DNA from: Glycomyces xiaoerkulensis
GTDB lineage: Bacteria > Actinomycetota > Actinomycetes > Mycobacteriales > Micromonosporaceae
Direction: 5' to 3'
Assembly (NCBI RefSeq): GCF_002798405.1
Contig: NZ_PGGV01000016.1
Span: 124,001 to 188,000, forward strand
DNA: 64,000 bases
The notes under the pieces: generated by a model
The model's input: only the letters and a program-made list of their open reading frames with translations
The model's database searches: none
Told to the model about the DNA's origin: nothing
In this document: piece after piece, positions 59,878 through 64,000 of the stretch
Numbering within the stretch: position 1 is the stretch's first letter
Layout of the letters: every line of letters begins with the position of its first letter
Translations under genes and position numbers: made by a program

Positions 59878-61311
59878 TCAGATGGCCATGTCGACGAACC
59901 GCGACAGGTGGAGCTGCGCGGCCACGGTGATGGTGTCGGTGGCGCCGTTGCGGTGCTTGGCGACGATGAAGTCGGCCTCGCCGGCGCGCGGGGACTCCTT
60001 GTCGTAGTAGTCGTCGCGGTGCAGAAGCAGAACCACGTCCGCATCCTGTTCGAGTGAGCCGGACTCACGTAGGTCGCTCAAGGCCGGGCGCTTGTCGGTG
60101 CGCTGCTCGGGGCCGCGGTTGAGCTGGGCGACGGCGATGACCGGGCACTCGATCTCCTTGGCCAGCAGCTTGAGTCCGCGGCTGATCTCGGAGACCTCCT
60201 GCTGGCGCGACTCGACCTTCTTCGGGGAGGTCATGAGCTGAAGGTAGTCGACCACCAGCAGCTTGAGGTCGTGCCGCTGCTTCAGGCGGCGGGCCTTGGC
60301 GCGGATCTCCATCATCGTCATCGACGCGGTGTCGTCGACGAACAGCGGCGCCTCGGAGATGTCGCCCATGCGCTTGGCCAGGCGGGTCCAGTCGTCGTCT
60401 GACAGGTCCCCCGAGCGCAGGACGTGCATCGGCACCCGAGTCTCGGCGCTCAGCAGGCGCATCACGATCTCGAGCTTGCTCATCTCGAGGCTGAACAGGG
60501 CCGCCGGGTGCCGGTGGTGCAGCGAGGCGTGCCTCATGAAGTCCATAGCGGCGGTGGACTTGCCCAGGCCCGGACGGCCGGCGACGATGACGAGCTGGCC
60601 CGGTTGCAGGCCCGAGAGGAGCCGGTCGAGGTCGGCGAAGCCGGTGGGCACGCCGGTGAGCACTCCCTGGTTGGCGCCGATCGCCTCGATCTCGTCCATG
60701 GCGGGCTGGAGCAGATCCGACAGCACCGAGAAGTCTTCGCTCTGGCGCTTCTCGGTGACGTCGTAGACGGCCTGCTGCGCCAGGTCGACCAGGTCGTCGA
60801 TGTCGCTGCCGCCCTGCCCGGAGCCGTAGCCGAGCTGGACGACCCTGGTGCCGGCCTCGATGAGGCGGCGGAGGATCGCCTTGTCCTTGACGATGCGGGC
60901 GTAGTACCCGGCGTTCGCGGCGGTCGGGACGGCGTCGAGCAGGTCGTGCAGGTAAGGGCCGCCGCCGACCTTGGCCAGGTCGCCGGAGTCGGCGAGCGCG
61001 GCCGCGACGGTGACCGCGTCGGCCGGGTCGCCGCCGGCGAACTTGTCGCAGATGACGTCGAAGATGATGCCGTGGCTGGGCCGGTAGAAGTCGCTCGCCT
61101 TGAGCGTCTCCACCACGTCGGCGATGGCGTCCTTGCTCATGAGCATGCCGCCGAGCACGGACTGCTCGGCGGCGAGGTCCTGCGGGGGCGTGCGTTCGAA
61201 GGCGCGGGCGCCGCCGAAGCGGTCGTCCTGCGGGGCGGAGTCGAAATACGATGAGCCGTTGGCGCCGTTGGATTCACGCGCGTAGGCGCTGCCCGTGGAC
61301 ACATCGGTCAT
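59878..61311 (-). CDS. dnaB: Replicative DNA helicase
   Basis: Product of 477 residues. N-terminal domain with DLAAEQSVLGGMLMSKDAIA, then the RecA-like motor with Walker A GRPGLGKST, Walker B LLVVDYLQLM and the DLRESGSLEQDADVVLLLHR arginine-finger region. No intein interrupts it. ATG 61309-61311 is preferred; an in-frame ATG seven codons upstream (61332) is possible. It unwinds the fork. The upstream region carries an unusual cluster of DnaA boxes. Confidence 0.96.
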   Translation of the reverse strand: MTDVSTGSAYARESNGANGSSYFDSAPQDDRFGGARAFERTPPQDLAAEQSVLGGMLMSKDAIADVVETLKASDFYRPSHGIIFDVICDKFAGGDPADAVTVAAALADSGDLAKVGGGPYLHDLLDAVPTAANAGYYARIVKDKAILRRLIEAGTRVVQLGYGSGQGGSDIDDLVDLAQQAVYDVTEKRQSEDFSVLSDLLQPAMDEIEAIGANQGVLTGVPTGFADLDRLLSGLQPGQLVIVAGRPGLGKSTAAMDFMRHASLHHRHPAALFSLEMSKLEIVMRLLSAETRVPMHVLRSGDLSDDDWTRLAKRMGDISEAPLFVDDTASMTMMEIRAKARRLKQRHDLKLLVVDYLQLMTSPKKVESRQQEVSEISRGLKLLAKEIECPVIAVAQLNRGPEQRTDKRPALSDLRESGSLEQDADVVLLLHRDDYYDKESPRAGEADFIVAKHRNGATDTITVAAQLHLSRFVDMAI

Positions 61312-61421
61312 GTCGCCCACCCCCTCGGTCACCGTGCGTTCACGAAGAATCTACCGCCCGGGTGCGACTGCCCGGGGCCTCAACGACGCTATGTCGTCGC
61401 CGCTATTGAAGCAAACGCCCC

Positions 61422-61561
61422 TGTGGACAACCTGTGGACAAGTCTGTGGACAACCTGTGGATAACTTGGGTGGATCTGTGGACGGACTGTGGACATCAAT
61501 GAGAACTGCGCTCACATTGCAACCTTGACCAGGTCGTTCGTTATCCACTGCCTGTGGACGA
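61422..61561. promoter_or_regulatory. Cluster of eight DnaA-box-like sites upstream of dnaB
   Basis: Seven TGTGGAnnn-type boxes on the plus strand: TGTGGACAA at 61422, 61433 and 61445, perfect TGTGGATAA at 61456, TGTGGACGG at 61477, TGTGGACAT at 61488 and TGTGGACGA at 61553. TTATCCACT at 61541 points the other way. The first four are 11-12 bp apart, close to one helical turn. The dnaB start is at 61311 on the minus strand, so the array lies 111-250 nt upstream. The 323-nt gap holds no gene. Confidence 0.8.
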
Positions 61562-61634
61562 GAATTTCTTCGTGCCAAGTTCACCGGTATGGTGAGGGCG
61601 ACACCGGACGCGCTCCCATCGGAGGAAGGCTCAC

Positions 61635-62024
61635 ATGACGCCGAATCAGCGCCCCGAGCGCCGACCGCGCCTGGACCCCGACGGCGACGATCGCCCCGGC
61701 GAGCGGGCGTTCACGCCGACGCTGCTGGTAACGCTGGCCTGGTACGTGGTGCCGGCGATCGCCTACCTGGTGTGGGTGGTCTCGCAACCGGCGGTCGAGG
61801 CCAACTGCGCCGCCACCGGCTGCACCGCCGCGGCGCGCATCGCGGCGGCGGTCTCGGGCGGCTGGGCGTGGATAGCCTCCTCGCTGACGGCGAGCCTGCT
61901 CGTGGCGGTCCTGCTGCGGCTCCCGCGCGCCGGCTGGCGCGCCGGGGTGGCCGGCACCGCGGCGGCGATCCTCGGCGCGGGGCTGGTGACGGTCATCCTC
62001 CGCACGGCCGGCTGGACGAACTGA
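61635..62024 (+). CDS. Small membrane protein of unknown function
   Basis: Product of 129 residues. An Arg/Pro-rich, disordered head (1-28), then three membrane helices (about 30-50, 68-90, 102-125). A pair of cysteines (ANCAATGC) lies in the first loop, which would face outside and may be a disulfide. It sits between dnaB and rplI on the opposite strand. GGAGGAAGG stands before the ATG. No family recognised. Confidence 0.75.
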   Translation: MTPNQRPERRPRLDPDGDDRPGERAFTPTLLVTLAWYVVPAIAYLVWVVSQPAVEANCAATGCTAAARIAAAVSGGWAWIASSLTASLLVAVLLRLPRAGWRAGVAGTAAAILGAGLVTVILRTAGWTN

Positions 62025-62159
62025 GCGACCGTTGCCCCGGCGCCGCCGGGCCGGTCGGCGGAATTCGGGGCCGTTCGTCGTGCGCCGGCAGCGCCCGGCC
62101 ATGCTCGTGGACACACGTCGGAGCCCCCGCGCGGACTCCGACCCCGGCGGACAGATCAA

Positions 62160-62190
62160 GGCCCGGCCGCCTCAGCGAGGCGGCCGGGCC
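62160..62190. terminator. Terminator of the rpsF-ssb-rpsR-rplI operon
   Basis: 14-bp perfect stem: GGCCCGGCCGCCTC (62160-62173) with GAGGCGGCCGGGCC (62177-62190) around AGC, 17 nt past the rplI stop on the minus strand; CTTGAT follows on that strand. Confidence 0.8.
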
Positions 62191-62206
62191 CGTATCGCGC
62201 CGGACG

Positions 62207-62671
62207 CTACTTCTTGGCGCGGCGCTTGGCCGGGGTGACCTGCAGTTTGAACTTGGCGGTCACCTCCGGGTGCAGTTTCACTTGGACGTCGTAGGTGCCG
62301 GTCGCCTTGATGGTCCCCGGCAGCTCCACGCGGCGGCGGTCGACCTTGGGGCCGCCCGCCTCCTCGACCGCCTTCGCCACGTCGGAGGCCGTGATCGAGC
62401 CGAACAGTCGCCCGGCGTCGCCCACCCGGGCGACGATGTGGGCGTCGGTCTGCTTCAACCGCTCGGCCACCTGGCGGGCCTGATCCAGATCGTGGATCGC
62501 GCGCGCGGCGCGAGCGCGCTGGATCGCGTCGACCTCCTTCTGGCCGCCCTTGGTCCAGGCGATCGCCAGGCCCTGCGGCAGCAGGTAGTTGCGGCCGTAG
62601 CCCGGCTTGACGTCCACGACCTCACCGGCCGAGCCCAGGTCGGGGACCTCATGAGTCAGGATGATCTTCAT
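62207..62671 (-). CDS. rplI: 50S ribosomal protein L9
   Basis: Product of 154 residues. MKIILTHEVPDLGSAGEVV and the diagnostic VKPGYGRNYLLPQGLAIAWT open it, a long connecting helix follows (about 42-75), then the C-terminal domain (GRLFGSITASDVAKAV). A short KRRAKK tail extends beyond most homologues. Last gene of the rpsF-ssb-rpsR-rplI operon, with an AGGAG ribosome site before it. Confidence 0.97.
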   Translation of the reverse strand: MKIILTHEVPDLGSAGEVVDVKPGYGRNYLLPQGLAIAWTKGGQKEVDAIQRARAARAIHDLDQARQVAERLKQTDAHIVARVGDAGRLFGSITASDVAKAVEEAGGPKVDRRRVELPGTIKATGTYDVQVKLHPEVTAKFKLQVTPAKRRAKK

Positions 62672-62685
62672 AAGCTCACTCCTTC

Positions 62686-62931
62686 CTAACGGCTCTGGCT
62701 GGTGTACGGCAGCAGCGCCATCTCGCGGGCGTTCTTGACCGCCGCGGCGATCTGCCGCTGCTGCTGGGAGGTCACCCCCGTGACGCGGCGGGCACGGATC
62801 TTGCCGCGGTCGGAGATGAACTTCCGCAGCAGCGCCGTGTCCTTGTAGTCGACGTAGGTGATGCCCTCCTTGTTCAGAGGGTTCGGTTTCTTCTTCGGCT
62901 TCCGCAGAGGAGCCGACTTCGAATTGGCCAT
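62686..62931 (-). CDS. rpsR: 30S ribosomal protein S18, cysteine-free form
   Basis: Product of 81 residues. [20 protein letters not shown] and IRARRVTG are S18 signatures. Typical S18 of this operon in other actinobacteria carries CxFC before this block and NC-x-QHQR after it, four zinc-ligand positions. Here the first segment reads [10 protein letters not shown] and the second VTSQQQR, with no cysteine at all, the pattern of zinc-independent (C-minus) S18 paralogues. It pairs with S6 on the 30S platform. Confidence 0.95.
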   Translation of the reverse strand: MANSKSAPLRKPKKKPNPLNKEGITYVDYKDTALLRKFISDRGKIRARRVTGVTSQQQRQIAAAVKNAREMALLPYTSQSR

Positions 62932-62976
62932 GTCCTTCTTCTTGCCTTACTTCAGATCGATCCGGGCCGGACCCGG

Positions 62977-63471
62977 TTAGAACGGCGGGTCTTCGTCGAA
63001 GCCCTGGCCGGACGAGGAGCCGCCCGCCGGGGCGGCCGACGCCCAAGGGTCGTCCGGCACCGAAGCACCGCCGCCGCCCCCGAACTGGGAACGGCCGCCG
63101 CCTCCGCCACTGGTCTTGGTGATCTTCGCCGTGGCGAACCGCAGCGCCGGGCCGACCTCGTCGACGTCGATCTCGTACACCGTGCGCTTCTCGCCCTCGC
63201 GGGTCTCGAAGCTGCGCTGCTTCAACCGCCCCTGCACGATCACGCGCGAACCGCGCGACAGGGACTCGGCCACGTTCTCGGCGTACTGCCGCCACACGCT
63301 GCAGGTCAGGAACATCGCCTCACCGTCGCGCCACTGACCGGACTCCCGGTCGAAGGTGCGCGGCGTGGAGGCGATCCGGAACTTCGCAACGGCGGCCCCC
63401 GAGGGCGTGTACCGGAGCTCGGGGTCGTCGACGAGGTTGCCGATAACCGTGATGACTGTCTCTCCTGCCAT
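62977..63471 (-). CDS. ssb: Single-stranded DNA-binding protein
   Basis: Product of 164 residues. OB fold in residues 1-115 ([35 protein letters not shown]), a Gly-rich linker, and an acidic tail ending in DEDPPF that recruits partner proteins. It belongs to the rpsF-ssb-rpsR-rplI operon, 40 nt after rpsF and 45 nt before rpsR. Confidence 0.97.
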   Translation of the reverse strand: MAGETVITVIGNLVDDPELRYTPSGAAVAKFRIASTPRTFDRESGQWRDGEAMFLTCSVWRQYAENVAESLSRGSRVIVQGRLKQRSFETREGEKRTVYEIDVDEVGPALRFATAKITKTSGGGGGRSQFGGGGGASVPDDPWASAAPAGGSSSGQGFDEDPPF

Positions 63472-63510
63472 GACCTCTACTCCTTAAGGTCTCGCAGTTG
63501 CAATGTCGGG

Positions 63511-63801
63511 TTACCGAAGCTCCGGCCGCAGCACCTTGGTCCGCAGCACCGACTCGTTGAGCCGCATCTGCCGTTCCAACTCCGCCACGGGTGCGGGCTC
63601 GGACTGCAGGTCGACGACGGCGTAGATGCCTTCGCTGTTCTTCTCGATCTCGTAGGAGAGACGACGCTTTCCCCAGACGTCGATCTTGTCGACCGCGCCC
63701 CCGGCGTCCTTGACGCCCTTCAGGAACTTCTCCAGCGTCGGGCTGACCTGGCTCTCCTCGAAATTCGGTTCGAGGATCACCATGAGTTCGTAATGCCGCA
63801 A
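63511..63801 (-). CDS. rpsF: 30S ribosomal protein S6
   Basis: Product of 96 residues from TTG 63799-63801, preceded by [26 protein letters not shown] and [20 protein letters not shown] are S6 signatures, and [14 protein letters not shown] ends it. A later ATG would cut the first strand (RHYELMV), so TTG is required for a full fold. First gene of the operon; a hairpin in its leader may bind S6-S18. Confidence 0.95.
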   Translation of the reverse strand: MRHYELMVILEPNFEESQVSPTLEKFLKGVKDAGGAVDKIDVWGKRRLSYEIEKNSEGIYAVVDLQSEPAPVAELERQMRLNESVLRTKVLRPELR

Positions 63802-63829
63802 GATCGCTCCACCTCCTCTGGTCTCGACG

Positions 63830-63848
63830 GCCACGGTCCTTCCGTGGC
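63830..63848 (-). promoter_or_regulatory. Leader hairpin upstream of rpsF
   Basis: On the minus strand, GCCACGG pairs with CCGTGGC around a 5-nt AAGGA loop, 29 nt upstream of the TTG start. Bacterial rpsF leaders often contain an S6-S18-binding hairpin for feedback. The family hallmark CCG bulge is not clear here, so the match is tentative. The remaining 150 nt to the window edge probably hold the operon promoter. Confidence 0.3.
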
Positions 63849-64000
63849 AGGAGGATGACTTGCTCGTTGACCGCTCGACGGCGGACAACCCGGTAATCGT
63901 ACCTGCATATGGGCGGTGCGCCCGCGGCGCGCCGCCCAGGTGTGACGCTACCAATGGCCGCCGACAACGCAGGGCCGCCGCTCGCGCTAAGTTGGGTGTC

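Noticed and set aside
61422-61561. Interpretation of the DnaA-box cluster as the chromosomal origin
   Set aside because: Neither dnaA nor dnaN is adjacent, and no AT-rich unwinding region is seen; an extra-origin regulatory or titration site is the safer reading.

Overview
The window comes from a high-GC actinomycete (Actinomycetota). The evidence is gene content: CrgA, a class E sortase, a DUF5753/DUF397 regulator pair, DUF4192, SigE-type sigma factors, and many GTG/TTG starts with overlapping stop/start codons. The order cannot be fixed from sequence alone. Gene density and base composition look chromosomal throughout. I see no transposase, integrase, prophage or CRISPR array.

Layout. 1-1.7 kb: the end of a superfamily I helicase and an orphan ParA/MinD-like ATPase. 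1.7-7.9 kb: a TetR regulator, then a cobalamin riboswitch heading a five-gene overlapping operon. Its products are a membrane-anchored alpha/alpha-barrel protein, a membrane-anchored small DUF4430-like protein, EcfT, a double ABC ATPase and an S component. 7-13.4 kb: an SDR with an abnormal 3' end, a DapA-family aldolase with a divergent LysR regulator, a glutathionyl-hydroquinone reductase-like protein, and a CmtR-like metal sensor coupled to a cation diffusion facilitator. 13.4-17.6 kb: DUF397/DUF5753 pair, a hairpin-rich gap, SRPBCC plus ArsR, and a winged-helix protein. 17.7-24.5 kb: dnaE, DUF4192, a MobA-like protein, rhomboid and cyclophilin. 24.6-32.6 kb: aminotransferase, PEBP, thiolase, crgA, sortase E, pabA-like and YihY/BrkB. 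32.6-45.3 kb: a two-component system, an AhpD-like protein, two sulfotransferases, EEP phosphatase, LD-carboxypeptidase, sigma factor with its membrane partner, PIG-L deacetylase and a secreted protein. 45.4-50.8 kb: tRNA-Ala(GGC), hydrolase, amidase homologue lacking its lysine, cystathionine gamma-synthase, VOC protein and MsrA. 50.8-59.9 kb: a 988-residue LuxR-type ATPase, multicopper oxidase, LarB/LarC, glycerophosphodiesterase and a GT87-like membrane protein. 59.9-64 kb: dnaB and the rpsF-ssb-rpsR-rplI operon.

Most interesting system. The riboswitch operon at 2.4-7.9 kb looks like a bacterial counterpart of transcobalamin split into two membrane-anchored proteins. One carries a squalene-cyclase-type barrel and the other a transcobalamin-C-terminal-like beta domain. 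They are co-transcribed with an ECF importer and controlled by B12. The idea is inference from fold-family resemblance and context.

Replication signals. Eight DnaA-box-like 9-mers lie within 140 bp upstream of dnaB, many spaced 11-12 bp apart. A second pair, 21 bp apart, lies between dnaE and the DUF4192 gene. Together they suggest DnaA control of replisome genes or a DnaA-titrating site close to the origin. The origin itself (dnaA-dnaN) is not in this window.
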